Shown in pieces: positions 1 to 8,555 of a stretch of DNA of 20,784 nt (positions are counted from its first letter, which is position 1; each line of letters opens with the position of its first letter). Below the pieces are notes generated by a model. The model ran no database searches and had not been told where the DNA came from. It worked only from the letters and a program-made list of their open reading frames with translations. Location: the IMG/VR virus record IMGVR_UViG_3300042316_000349, positions 1 through 20,784 of that record. One strand, 5' to 3'. The position numbers and the translations under genes were made by a program. This DNA comes from a virus.

Positions 1-3000
1 ACTTTCTGGAGCAAGGAGATCGTTTAGGGCTTTCCACCTATTATCGGACATTGTTCCACCCATAACTGAATTGGGTTTCATTTTCCATTCAGAGGACAGC
101 GCTACTACATACTCCCTAAACTTCAGTGCTTCATCGCGTGACAAGCCCTTCATGTTGTCCATGTATGTCTGCCAAAGAACCTGTCTAAATGCTGGAAGTT
201 TTTCTAGTTTCGTTGTCCAACGTCCAACAGAAAAAATCTTTGATGCTTTTGTCGCAAGTGGCCTTGCCTCATCTACTACGCCAACAAAGAAGACATCAAG
301 GAAATCTTGCCAACCTTTTGCAATTCCCTTTGTTTGGTCTTTGACCTCATCTGGGTTAACCCGCTTAATTGATGGAACCAATTCTGGGAATATATTCTCA
401 ATATTTTTGTCTTGGACCAACTTGGAAATTACCGCAACTGCATTATCGGAGTAGTTGTCTGGTACGCCTCTGGCATTCCAAACGATCTCATCTGTTAGTT
501 CGATCAACTCTCCGGTTACTTTTCCGGATGCATCAACCCTTGTGTTGTGAATAAGAAAACTTGTGCCTTCGTCGTTCTTGAATACTGCACCAACAAAATC
601 ATCGGCCTTACGTGACGCAACCTTCTTGCCATCAATAAAAAGTCGGCTGATTATTTGGGATGTAAGTGGTGCTTCAAAGATAGATGCGCGTCCTGTTGCG
701 GCATCGACCACTGGAACTCGGTTGGATAACATGATCGCCTGCAACTCAGGAAGTTTGGAGTATTTTTCCAACCTGTTTTGCATTTGGTATTGAATAACAT
801 TCTGCAACCAGGTTCTTACCTGCTGAGGCGTATCAAGTTTGATTGCTGCATTGCCAAATCCTGGAAGGCTGCTAGTTCCCACCCTTAGTCCAGTTTGCGC
901 CATGCTTATCAGTTCTTGTTGCGCAGCTGCACCATCTTCTGAATACAAGAAATCTAGTGTCTTTCTAAATCTTTCTGCTTCGTCATCAATGTGCTGGAAA
1001 CGAGCAAGAGCTCTGTCAGCAGCAGAAATTCCAACCTTCCTCAGTTGGTCAATAACTCCGTAAGCATAAGGAACTCCGTCTGCTTTGCGTACAATCTGAG
1101 CATCATTCAATTGCAGGGCTCTATTCATGTTGCTGACAGGTCGACTACCAGTCCCACCATGCAACCAGTTTCTTGCGTTTGCTAGATCAACAAGTTCTTG
1201 TTGGGCGTTATCAAGTTCTGACAAACCATCTTCAACAAGCCTGTCTATTTCGTCAATGGTCAAAGGGCGACCAAAGATATCGCTTACACCTTTTCTATTC
1301 GATGCCCACAACAACCATTCCGCTGGATTGTCGAGCATTCCGCTAAGTCCTGCCCTACCTGTGAGCGCAATACGAACCTGTCCGTCAATAAGGTTTCTTG
1401 CTAAATATGCTCCGGTGAGAAGAATGCTTGGCTTCCAAACATCGTTGATGGCGACATCAAGCGCTTTTGCCGCAATGCGTTCTTTTCCGGTTCCTGCACT
1501 TCGACCAATTTGACCAACAGTCTCTCGCCATATTTTCCCTCTGGTGAGGCCGGCAAGTATTTCCATGTCTGGAAGAAAAACAGCCTGGTTATAAAGTTCG
1601 CCCAATACACCGGGACCAACATTCATTAGTTCTTCGCGTGTGACGTTAATTCCTTTTCTTGCTGCTGCAGCAACCATTGCGTCTAGGTTGACTACTCCCG
1701 CTGCAGCCAAAGACTGCAGTTGTCCGTAGTCGTTGGGAAGTCCAGCAGCATCACTTCCATAGGCGCGTAGTTTTGTTATTACACTGTTTTTGTCGTCAAG
1801 AACTTTTCGTATTCGAGCTTCTGGCAATCCAACATTGCGCATACCCATTTCGAATACTTCGTCAACAATGCTTTCTATTGCATATACCGCAGATCTTGTT
1901 CCGCCTTTTACTTTTTTGTAAATAGGTTGTCCAAACTCATCAAACCCCTGTTGTATGTCAAACTCTTTTTGGGTTACAGCCTTCATCACCCGATCTACAA
2001 GATCAAGTTTTTGTTGCTTGGTTACGGTTTCCGTTCCGCCAAGAGCGACGTCCACAAACCTTGCAAAGTTGTCAACCGTGTCCATGCGTTGGCGTGTTGA
2101 TCCAAGTGGCAACAATGTTTGTTGTGGCTGTTTGCCAAAGAAACGGGTGATCTTATTGCTATCAGCAATTTTTTCTAATCCAGTAGTTGATTTGAAACCG
2201 CCGAATAGTGCCTTACCCCTTGCTGTTGCTCCACCATATTTGTTTAGGTTGGTTGATACGAGAGCATCGCCAACTTCAAGTTTATTCAGTACCTTTAGGA
2301 ATACATCTTGGACTTTGCCTGAATCACCAACTGCGTCAGCAAATTCCTGCGCATACTCAAGCGAGATATTTCCATTGAATATTTCCGTGCGAATTCGATG
2401 TGCCAGACCACTGCCCGGTTCCATGTCTGCAATTCTTTTTACTACGAACTGAGCTCGTTTGTCGGTTTGCAAAACCTTCTTAGTTAGAGAGGTATTCCAA
2501 ACTTCTTGTTCGGCTTTCAACAAAAGTTTGTTTTGAACTTCAATGAGTTGTTTCGCCTTGAATGCGGCTTCTGATTCGGTTAGATTTCCTTTTAGTACGT
2601 CAAGTTCTACTTGATCATAGACAGACATTCTTTTGCCTGCAAAATCAGCACGAACATCTTTAATTCGAGCCCAGTCTGAAGCTGTATCGGGAAGTTGATT
2701 TGCTTGTTTGCCAAGTTTGTATACATCCGTAATTTTGGTGGGTACTTCTTGGCCAACTTCTCCCATCAAACCTGCGAGTTTTTTCCCTCTTAGTGTCCGA
2801 CTTACAAGCTTTGGTGCTTCAAGAACACCACCCACTGGATCTGTTCTTATGTTTACAAATGCATCAACAGCACCAGATAGAAAAATACCTAATCCTTCGT
2901 TTGGATTGAGATTTACTAAATTCGTAAGTCCTCGTCCAAACGATGATGCGTTTCCTTGTTCGGTAATTCCTCCTGGAGTTTGAGCAAAAACGCTTCTAGT

Positions 3001-3519
3001 TTTAGCACCCTGGCGCTCTTCAAAACGTGGGGTTAGTGTCCAGCCATCTCCGCCGCCTGCTTCATTCCAGCCATATTGTTTTGTTTCATCAAGAAACATT
3101 TTAAGTTTTGATGTTTCAAAGATCTCGCCGGTTTGATCTCCTGGCGTAGCCAGCATGTATGGGATTGATTGAGCAAAACTTGTACCAAGATCGCCGGCTG
3201 CCTGAGCAAAACGAACGCCGTTTTTTATTTTCTGTGTAACGTTTCTTTGGAACCAGTTGTACTGTTTGTCTTCTGGTTCTTCTCTTTGTAGTTTTTCAAA
3301 CGAAATCGTATTAAGAGTGTTTAGTACAGAATCGCTTGCACCGCGCTTTACCATATCCAATAGAACTTCTGGTTTTACATATGGAGCAACAAGTACTGCT
3401 TGACGCAGTTTTTCGGCAAAGTCTTCGTTGACGTTTTCTTTTACAAAGGTTGTTTTGTTCTGTTTTGCTAAAGCTTTACGAAGTGCGCCCTCGTTATAGG
3501 TTGGATCTCCAAATGCCAT
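1..3519 (-). CDS. Very large virion-associated protein, C-terminus beyond window (partial)
   Basis: The reading frame starts with ATG at 3519 and stays open for 1,173 codons to the left edge, so the C-terminus is missing. The start overlaps the stop of the preceding gene as TAATG, implying translational coupling. The protein is soluble-looking, rich in Gln, Asn and charged residues, with Ala/Gly-rich stretches and no evident signal peptide or clear membrane segment. I recognise no catalytic motif. Its place immediately after terminase, portal and a small connector-region gene, and its size, fit a large structural or ejected internal virion protein; a MuF-type fusion or a podovirus internal core protein are possibilities. 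The role comes from position and size, not from a domain match. Plus-strand frames across this stretch are shadows. Confidence 0.8.
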   Translation of the reverse strand, partial: MAFGDPTYNEGALRKALAKQNKTTFVKENVNEDFAEKLRQAVLVAPYVKPEVLLDMVKRGASDSVLNTLNTISFEKLQREEPEDKQYNWFQRNVTQKIKNGVRFAQAAGDLGTSFAQSIPYMLATPGDQTGEIFETSKLKMFLDETKQYGWNEAGGGDGWTLTPRFEERQGAKTRSVFAQTPGGITEQGNASSFGRGLTNLVNLNPNEGLGIFLSGAVDAFVNIRTDPVGGVLEAPKLVSRTLRGKKLAGLMGEVGQEVPTKITDVYKLGKQANQLPDTASDWARIKDVRADFAGKRMSVYDQVELDVLKGNLTESEAAFKAKQLIEVQNKLLLKAEQEVWNTSLTKKVLQTDKRAQFVVKRIADMEPGSGLAHRIRTEIFNGNISLEYAQEFADAVGDSGKVQDVFLKVLNKLEVGDALVSTNLNKYGGATARGKALFGGFKSTTGLEKIADSNKITRFFGKQPQQTLLPLGSTRQRMDTVDNFARFVDVALGGTETVTKQQKLDLVDRVMKAVTQKEFDIQQGFDEFGQPIYKKVKGGTRSAVYAIESIVDEVFEMGMRNVGLPEARIRKVLDDKNSVITKLRAYGSDAAGLPNDYGQLQSLAAAGVVNLDAMVAAAARKGINVTREELMNVGPGVLGELYNQAVFLPDMEILAGLTRGKIWRETVGQIGRSAGTGKERIAAKALDVAINDVWKPSILLTGAYLARNLIDGQVRIALTGRAGLSGMLDNPAEWLLWASNRKGVSDIFGRPLTIDEIDRLVEDGLSELDNAQQELVDLANARNWLHGGTGSRPVSNMNRALQLNDAQIVRKADGVPYAYGVIDQLRKVGISAADRALARFQHIDDEAERFRKTLDFLYSEDGAAAQQELISMAQTGLRVGTSSLPGFGNAAIKLDTPQQVRTWLQNVIQYQMQNRLEKYSKLPELQAIMLSNRVPVVDAATGRASIFEAPLTSQIISRLFIDGKKVASRKADDFVGAVFKNDEGTSFLIHNTRVDASGKVTGELIELTDEIVWNARGVPDNYSDNAVAVISKLVQDKNIENIFPELVPSIKRVNPDEVKDQTKGIAKGWQDFLDVFFVGVVDEARPLATKASKIFSVGRWTTKLEKLPAFRQVLWQTYMDNMKGLSRDEALKFREYVVALSSEWKMKPNSVMGGTMSDNRWKALNDLLAPES

Positions 3520-3893
3520 TATTCCATCGTTTCATAAAATTGAATCAACATCCCCAACTCTTCACTAGGAAAAGCCTGATAGATAGCTCTTATTTCGTCC
3601 ATAGCGTTTTCTCGCTCGGCGCGTACAAGGTTTACCCCTGCTTCAATAGATCCTGGTCCTGCGCCATAGTCAACACCAGCAGTAATTGGTTCATTTGGTC
3701 GTTCTGTTGGCCTCGCAAAACTGCCTAGAGAACCCGGCATAATTACAGGTTTTTCAACCTCTACTGGTGATTTTCCTACAGGAACAGCTCGCATTGCATC
3801 TTGTTGTTGCTTTGCCATTCCATATGTTTGACCCTCTGCAACCTGACTCATCGGATTGCGTAGATCGCTTCTATTTGGATACTGCTGAGCCAC
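3519..3893 (-). CDS. Small protein between portal and large virion protein, unknown function
   Basis: This is a 124-aa protein starting with GTG; the start overlaps the portal stop as TAGTG, and its own TAA stop overlaps the next ATG as TAATG. It is thus translationally locked between portal and giant virion protein. The first 85 residues are polar and rich in Pro, Gly and Gln, probably disordered. The last 40 residues look like an amphipathic helix (around IEAGVNLVRAERENAMDEIR) with an acidic end. I recognise no family. A head-tail junction, scaffold or portal-accessory role is inferred from gene order alone. Confidence 0.8.
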   Translation of the reverse strand: MAQQYPNRSDLRNPMSQVAEGQTYGMAKQQQDAMRAVPVGKSPVEVEKPVIMPGSLGSFARPTERPNEPITAGVDYGAGPGSIEAGVNLVRAERENAMDEIRAIYQAFPSEELGMLIQFYETME

Positions 3894-5662
3894 TACCTAC
3901 CCCCTAGTTGCGCCAATAGTGATTGTAGATCTGGTGGACCTGCAGCTTCTGGTGGCGGACCAGCTGGCATCTCTGCTCCCATTCCTGGCATTGCAAGTCC
4001 CGGCATCGTCTCTGGTGCGCCCTGTGGTGCCTGTGTCGCCTGACGATCCTTTGCTCGTTGATCTGTACGGCGTACTGCATCAAATAGCGGAACATCTTGC
4101 TCAACAACAAGTTTGGTTAAATATGCCAAATCTTCCGGTTGATATGGGCCTTCAGGGTTCGCAGCCTGCTGCTGAATACTCGAAAGTAAAGCACTCTCCA
4201 CTCCTTCTGCAATGATTCGGTCGTGTTCTAGATCTGGATCTGCAATCAATGGGTCTGCTTCACGGGCGGATTCTTTGGACATAAGCCCAGTACCCAATCG
4301 TTGGCCAAGACCAACAATCAAGTTGTTCACATCTGAACCGGCTGCCGAATAGCCAACGTAATGGAAGTCTGTTTGCCAGATTTTGTTTGGAACGTAGGTT
4401 TCTTCACCAACCGAAGATTTGCGTCCAAAGAAAAAAGACTTTGTAGTGTTGCCCCAGTATGCCTTTTCAATGGCTATGGCAATTTTGTCCTCTTCCAGTA
4501 TGGACTGCTCAAACGTGGCTTGTGCTTCTTGTACGCGGAAGTCGACAGTTGCAGATAGTACGGATTCACCACGACGACCAGTACGGATGTTGCTGGCAGA
4601 CTCACCACCAAACTCTGCTGGGATAGCGCCCTCTAGTCGTTCTTGTCGCTCGAGTCGATCAAGAGCGGTATCAGTTTTATAGCCAGGGTTTAGTTGCAGC
4701 TGTTGGATGTCGCCACCCTTTACAACGCCAAGTTGTCCGGCTTTGCCATCAGCAACCTGCAAGATCTCTGGGTTCTCACCTGGTCGAGCAATCAAATACT
4801 CTTCTGGAAAGATACCACGTTCAATAGCAATTTCGGTTAGTGCTTGCAAACGTGCACGGGTGTAGTACATACCCATAACGCCGTCAAACTGACCACGTGG
4901 CTTGTCAATAGTAATTCGGTTTGCTACTACAGCGAGTGGCATATCTGTGCGGTTCGGAATGTACTCCAATGTCATCGCCTCTACGCCGGCACGTTCACCT
5001 ACGGTTAGGTTTGGTGAATCTTCTGCACCGAGAACAACTAGGTGTATGCACTCAGGCGAGATGTATTCCAGCATTGTGTACTTGGTATCTGCGGCAACTT
5101 TGCCTAGACGCAGTTTGCCCAATACAAGTTCGCCGTAGTTCTGCAAGAGATAACTTGCGCTTGCGCGATAGGTAAATATGCAATCTTGTGGTAGCGGATC
5201 GTCCGGATCATCTACTGCAGCAGCAAAAGTGTCAAGTGGGTTACGAACAGACCACGTTGGCATAAGGGTTTTGAAGTCTGGTTTGATAACAACGGCAGAT
5301 TGGGAGTAGCCAAGAAGGTGTCGAGCACGGCGACGCATCTTCATTTGCATACGGTTATGGTCCCAAATAGACAACATTGCGCGTTTGCGCATACGAGCAG
5401 ACGACTTGGAGCGCTCTGATCCCTCTTTGATTGGCGGAAAGTATGGCGATGGCATTGTTGATGTCACACGCATTGACATCTGATCCAAGCCCTGCACCAA
5501 TAGGTTTGCTACTGAGGATTTAGCATTCTTGTCTAGTTCGTTAAGAGGAACAATGACATCTCCGTTTGCAAGGTCGCGTACACGACGCATTTGCTCTTGA
5601 ACGGGGCCTTGATTTCTACGGCGCTGTTCGTAGAGTTGGACGATTTCCTCGGTAGATAGCAT
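3893..5662 (-). CDS. Phage portal protein
   Basis: This 589-aa protein has the size and position of a portal, the dodecameric ring at the capsid vertex through which DNA is packaged and ejected. It lies 14 bases downstream of the large terminase. The N-terminal third has a basic helical stretch (MRKRAMLSIWDHNRMQMKMR) and a region with WSVRNPLDTFAAAVDDPDDP, resembling portals of actinobacteriophages that carry the same 'NPxxxFxxxDD' type segment. The C-terminal 60 residues are a low-complexity Pro/Gly/Met/Ala tail, common in portals. ATG at 5662 has no obvious Shine-Dalgarno sequence, so translation may depend on terminase read-out. The family call rests on general resemblance and gene order; a structural search should settle it. 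Confidence 0.85.
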   Translation of the reverse strand: MLSTEEIVQLYEQRRRNQGPVQEQMRRVRDLANGDVIVPLNELDKNAKSSVANLLVQGLDQMSMRVTSTMPSPYFPPIKEGSERSKSSARMRKRAMLSIWDHNRMQMKMRRRARHLLGYSQSAVVIKPDFKTLMPTWSVRNPLDTFAAAVDDPDDPLPQDCIFTYRASASYLLQNYGELVLGKLRLGKVAADTKYTMLEYISPECIHLVVLGAEDSPNLTVGERAGVEAMTLEYIPNRTDMPLAVVANRITIDKPRGQFDGVMGMYYTRARLQALTEIAIERGIFPEEYLIARPGENPEILQVADGKAGQLGVVKGGDIQQLQLNPGYKTDTALDRLERQERLEGAIPAEFGGESASNIRTGRRGESVLSATVDFRVQEAQATFEQSILEEDKIAIAIEKAYWGNTTKSFFFGRKSSVGEETYVPNKIWQTDFHYVGYSAAGSDVNNLIVGLGQRLGTGLMSKESAREADPLIADPDLEHDRIIAEGVESALLSSIQQQAANPEGPYQPEDLAYLTKLVVEQDVPLFDAVRRTDQRAKDRQATQAPQGAPETMPGLAMPGMGAEMPAGPPPEAAGPPDLQSLLAQLGGR

Positions 5663-5676
5663 TTACATACAAGGTA

Positions 5677-7650
5677 TCATACAAGCCAGGACGGTCGCCA
5701 CATCTTTGGTGGAGTTGTATACGGACCAATTTGAGGAACGTGTAGCTCTGCAAACCAGTGCGCCATAACAAGGTCGGTGCTTTGTTTTTTGTTGCGTGTC
5801 CATGTAGTCATCTCGTCAATAAAGGCTAAAGTCTTCCAGTTATCCCTCATTGTTGGGAGTCTTACCTGTCCGGTTCGCCACAATGGTGGAAGAAGTGCTT
5901 CTACTCCAAGGTTTTGGTCTAGTTTGTTTCTGGATGTTGTGTGTGGAATGACGTTTACCATGCGTAATGCCTGCCACTTGCGTACAAAGTCATGTGCCAA
6001 AAGGAATCTTTGGGCAGCATTGACCTCAACGATCCAGTGAGAAATGGGGTAACCCATTTCGAAAGATCGATTTTGCCAACTATCCATAATTCCGGAATAG
6101 GTAGAAGAGCCCGTGTCGTAACCCAATAGCTCTTCAGCAGTCAGTTTGATCCGCTCGACATCGATGAGATACCTAAGTTTGGTCTCTGGTTGATACAACC
6201 ACCACTGGATAGCCCAGAACATGGTGGGTGATGGGTCAACTGAAGCAATTGAAATGATTGGTGGGGTCAATCCTGCTGGTATGTAACCAGGTCGTCTGTC
6301 GTTATCAATGCAGCCAGGGTAGGAAACACCATCTCCACCCATGCCACCCGTAGCCCATACTCGGTCAATGAGGTAGTTGCCCTCTGCGTTGTCTTCTTGC
6401 TGGTAAACAATCCTAAACTTTGCAGGACTTGAGTGCTTTAGGTACGAAAGGTCCTTCCAGGAAAGCCGATATGGGTCAAGAAGTGGTCCGTTGGGCCAGG
6501 CTGGTGCATCTTTTCGTTTCGATTTTGGCCCAGTATCAAGCTCTTCGTAGTAGGCCCTGTAGATTAAGTGGTGATACTTCTGCTTCTTTACTGGTTCCTT
6601 GACCTCTGATATATCAGTGACGTCATCTCCCTCGTAGTCGTCCTCAAAGTCCTCGTATGTGACCTTTGACAACACGTGGGCATAAAGATCCCCTGGCCCA
6701 AGCCTCTGGCCTACAACAGCAAGCAAACCGCCTGGATCGCAGCGGGCTTCAGCCATCGTGTCCCAGCGCTCTAGGAGCTTGTCACGGGCTACCGACTCTT
6801 TGGCATTCTCTGGAGAAGCAACGTCGTCAAACAAACAGAGGTCAGCACGGTGTCCGATGAACTCTGAGTCAATTCCATAGGACGAAACGGTTGGTTCTTT
6901 GTTGTCAAGGCCACCAAGGGTGTGCTGTTCAACAATAAACTCCTCTGCTCGCCATAGGGCACCCTGGTTCTGTGGCTTGAATCGCCCATAGTCAAGGGAT
7001 AGACAGGCTTCTGCGTTTAAGGCAAGCCCACGTTTGACCAGTTCTGGGTCTGGTATCAACGGAGAGCTGCGCTCTAGGGTGTCTCTGATACGGCGTGAGT
7101 ACTGCTTTGCCAGCGTTTGGCTAATTGACCCAATCATCACACGGATTGATCTGTTTCGGACAATGCACCACACGGCTACGTCATGGAATAGGGTTGACTT
7201 GCCGGCTCCAGGCGGGCAGTTAAGGCAGACAAATTCTTTTTCAGGACTCTCTAGGTAGCTAACGATCTTGTATGCAGCATCTACCTGCCAAGGGGATGGG
7301 ACTCTTCCTAGGTATACCCGTCTGAAGTAGTCAAAGTCCTCTAGCGCTTTGGCTGCACGTTCGTTTAGTCTGCCGGTGGGTATAACTGGAGGTAGTGCCG
7401 GCTCTTCACTTATTTGTTTTACAATCTTGCGTTCTTTTTTGTTGCCACTATGAAGGGTCTCTTTGCCTTCTTCTAGTTCTACAGCCTGAATCTCGGCTTT
7501 TATACGGCGTTGTTTAATCATCCAGGATCTACCTGTTTGATAGTTGATGCCAGATAAACGGGATGCCTCTTTGATTGATAGCCCAGCGTTTATGGACTGC
7601 CAGAAAAGTGCTCTGTCTTCTGCGGTAATTACCCTCTTGCCTTTTGCCAC
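5677..7650 (-). CDS. terL: Terminase large subunit (ATPase-nuclease)
   Basis: This 657-aa protein is the DNA-packaging motor. Residues 20-50 form a helix-turn-helix (SIKEASRLSGINYQTGRSW) of the kind that begins many phage terminases and may take over small-subunit DNA recognition; no separate small subunit is visible nearby. The ATPase has Walker A PPGAGKST at 146-153 and Walker B LCLFDDVA near 271-278. The RNase H-like nuclease has its first acidic residue in SVDPSP (Asp about 472), a following ID.E segment near 497-500 and a late acidic motif in STDLVMAHW. The start is GTG at 7650. No Shine-Dalgarno precedes it, but TACTGT ends six bases upstream, so the message may be leaderless. A terminator lies between it and the upstream lysine-rich genes, so it probably has its own promoter. 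Confidence 0.95.
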   Translation of the reverse strand: MAKGKRVITAEDRALFWQSINAGLSIKEASRLSGINYQTGRSWMIKQRRIKAEIQAVELEEGKETLHSGNKKERKIVKQISEEPALPPVIPTGRLNERAAKALEDFDYFRRVYLGRVPSPWQVDAAYKIVSYLESPEKEFVCLNCPPGAGKSTLFHDVAVWCIVRNRSIRVMIGSISQTLAKQYSRRIRDTLERSSPLIPDPELVKRGLALNAEACLSLDYGRFKPQNQGALWRAEEFIVEQHTLGGLDNKEPTVSSYGIDSEFIGHRADLCLFDDVASPENAKESVARDKLLERWDTMAEARCDPGGLLAVVGQRLGPGDLYAHVLSKVTYEDFEDDYEGDDVTDISEVKEPVKKQKYHHLIYRAYYEELDTGPKSKRKDAPAWPNGPLLDPYRLSWKDLSYLKHSSPAKFRIVYQQEDNAEGNYLIDRVWATGGMGGDGVSYPGCIDNDRRPGYIPAGLTPPIISIASVDPSPTMFWAIQWWLYQPETKLRYLIDVERIKLTAEELLGYDTGSSTYSGIMDSWQNRSFEMGYPISHWIVEVNAAQRFLLAHDFVRKWQALRMVNVIPHTTSRNKLDQNLGVEALLPPLWRTGQVRLPTMRDNWKTLAFIDEMTTWTRNKKQSTDLVMAHWFAELHVPQIGPYTTPPKMWRPSWLV

Positions 7651-7656
7651 AGTTGA

Positions 7657-7662
7657 ACAGTA
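7657..7662 (-). promoter_or_regulatory. Possible -10 box for a leaderless terminase transcript
   Basis: On the minus strand TACTGT (TANNNT type) ends six bases before the GTG start of the terminase, which places the expected transcription start on or next to the start codon. There is no ribosome binding site and no convincing -35. A promoter is needed here because an intrinsic terminator lies upstream at 7755-7785. Confidence 0.35.
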
Positions 7663-7687
7663 CTACTTATTTGTTACACTTGCACTG

Positions 7688-7750
7688 AGTTGGTGGGTGT
7701 GCTGTTGAGCGCTTGTCGGTAGCGTTCCAGTTCTCCCGCGCCCACCAACT
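7688..7750. other. Long inverted repeat with inner hairpin upstream of terminase
   Basis: The arms AGTTGGTGGG (7688-7697) and CCCACCAACT (7741-7750) are perfectly complementary over 10 bp. In plus-strand RNA the stem can extend four more pairs, two of them G-U. Inside, AGCGCT (7708-7713) and AGCGTT (7721-7726) form a 6-7 bp hairpin with a seven-base loop. The inner hairpin contains one copy of the GGTAGCGTT motif. It could be an operator region or a structured RNA. It is too short and lacks the arms of a tRNA. Confidence 0.5.
7718..7726 (-). promoter_or_regulatory. Intergenic GGTAGCGTT motif, copy A
   Basis: The plus strand reads TGTCGGTAGCGTT, giving AACGCTACC on the coding strand. It sits between the terminator at 7755-7785 and the terminase start. 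Four similar sites lie at 10581, 13876, 13900 and 14447, all intergenic and all in this orientation. It may be a repressor-binding (stoperator-like) or promoter-associated site. Confidence 0.45.
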
Positions 7751-7754
7751 TACT

Positions 7755-7785
7755 AAAACAAAAGACCCCCACCTTTCGGCAGGGG
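7755..7785 (-). terminator. Intrinsic terminator after the lysine-rich genes
   Basis: On the minus strand an 8-bp stem CCCCTGCC / GGTGGGGG (7785-7778 with 7773-7766, two G-U pairs) closes a GAAA tetraloop and is followed by TCTTTTGTTTT. The G-U pairs form only in minus-strand RNA, matching the direction of transcription. A small hairpin, TATCAC / GTGATA (7792-7807), sits just upstream. The stem closely matches that of the terminator at 10593-10618. Confidence 0.85.
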
Positions 7786-7813
7786 CCTCGATATCACTTT
7801 GGTGATAGGGGAA

Positions 7814-8089
7814 TTACAACATTCCTTTTTTCTTTTTAACTGCTTCATCTCTCTTTGTTGCCGCCATTTTTTTCTTTTGGCTTGGAAGCAAACTAAGTGC
7901 AGCAGATGAAGGAGCTTTCTTGGCAGGAGGAAAGGTCTTAGCCTCGGCAGCCTTGCGCTTGGTATCAGCACCAGCAGACTTCTTGGCCTTTACCTTGTCC
8001 ATGGCCATTGACTGTGCCTGGCTTGTCTTACGGGCACTATCAGCCTTCATGCCTTTTTTCTTATCTGGACTAAACTTCTTCATAGCCAT
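7814..8089 (-). CDS. Lysine-rich basic protein, possible DNA-binding protein
   Basis: This 91-aa protein consists largely of Lys, Ala, Ser and Met, with KK and AKK clusters throughout (for example KVKAKKSAGADTKRKAAEAK). ATG at 8089 is preceded by AAAGGAAAA at good spacing; that ribosome binding site lies in the last codons of the upstream gene, two bases away. The start MAMKK is shared with that upstream gene, suggesting a duplicated leader or related proteins. The composition resembles histone H1-like or other DNA-condensing basic proteins. Placement just before packaging genes would fit a late nucleic-acid-binding or internal virion protein, but this is inferred from composition only. A terminator follows 30 bases downstream. 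Confidence 0.8.
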   Translation of the reverse strand: MAMKKFSPDKKKGMKADSARKTSQAQSMAMDKVKAKKSAGADTKRKAAEAKTFPPAKKAPSSAALSLLPSQKKKMAATKRDEAVKKKKGML

Positions 8090-8091
8090 GA

Positions 8092-8295
8092 TTATTTTCC
8101 TTTGTATGTAGCAGCCGATTTAAGGCTTGATGGGGTTTGTCTACGAGCCATAGCGCCAACGCCAGGGTTCATCTTCTTCAACTCGTTGTTGTTTGCAATG
8201 ATTCGAGCAGCCTGCTTGATCTTGCGCTTTGAGTCAGCTTTTTGCCCCCTGGTTGGAGGATCAGATTTCTTGCCCGCTGGTTTCTTCATAGCCAT
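8092..8295 (-). CDS. Small lysine-rich protein sharing the MAMKK start
   Basis: This 67-aa basic protein starts MAMKKPAGKK and continues with KADSKRKIKQAARIIANNNE and MARRQTPSSLK segments. I chose ATG 8295 because the downstream neighbour begins with the same MAMKK. An in-frame ATG two codons earlier (8301) is equally possible and neither has a strong Shine-Dalgarno. It ends with YKGK and TAA, two bases before the next start, so the two lysine-rich genes form a pair. No family is recognised. A nucleic-acid-binding role is inferred from charge. Confidence 0.7.
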   Translation of the reverse strand: MAMKKPAGKKSDPPTRGQKADSKRKIKQAARIIANNNELKKMNPGVGAMARRQTPSSLKSAATYKGK

Positions 8296-8363
8296 AAACA
8301 TTGTCCAATCGTGAGAGTAGTGCTGCAAAACAGTAACACAGCGTTCCTAGGAATTCCTAACTC

Positions 8364-8540
8364 CTAAGGCTGGTATAGACGCACAGCATGGACACAAGGA
8401 TCTCCGCCTTCATCCCACTCAACGTTCTCCTCATCAGTCATAGGAAGCCCGTCATGTGTACTGCACACAGCCTCAGAGCAAAAGCCCCGCTTCATCCCGT
8501 ACTCAAGCCATTCAAAGATATTCATGTCGGTAGTTTTCAT
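8364..8540 (-). CDS. 58-aa Cys/His-rich conserved actinophage-type protein
   Basis: A short frame of 58 codons starts with ATG at 8540 and ends with TAG at 8364. The protein contains CSEAVCSTHDGLPMT, then EEN.EW..GGDPC.HAVRLY. This pattern of Cys-x4-Cys, His and Cys-x-His residues around a THDG.P core resembles small proteins seen in many actinobacteriophage genomes. The cysteines and histidines could bind a metal. No Shine-Dalgarno precedes the start, but TATATT ends six bases upstream, suggesting a leaderless transcript. It is isolated from its neighbours by non-coding DNA on both sides. The function is unknown; the family resemblance is from memory and should be tested by search. Confidence 0.85.
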   Translation of the reverse strand: MKTTDMNIFEWLEYGMKRGFCSEAVCSTHDGLPMTDEENVEWDEGGDPCVHAVRLYQP

Positions 8541-8545
8541 GTTGG

Positions 8546-8555
8546 TAATATATCA
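8546..8555 (-). promoter_or_regulatory. -10 box and possible operator of the 58-aa gene
   Basis: On the minus strand TATATT (8552-8547) ends six bases before the ATG at 8540, the spacing expected for a leaderless start. The surrounding plus-strand word TAATATATCA nearly repeats TGATATATCA, which occurs twice more in the non-coding region at 8825-8834 and 9304-9313. A repressor that binds this near-palindrome could cover the -10 box. Confidence 0.35.

Noticed and set aside
1955-2452. 165-codon plus-strand frame
   Set aside because: It is antisense to the continuous minus-strand virion protein, which is in phase with its coupled neighbours.
7688-7750. tRNA gene ending in CCA on the plus strand
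   Set aside because: The element is about 60 bases, lacks D and T arms and has a stem too long for an acceptor arm.
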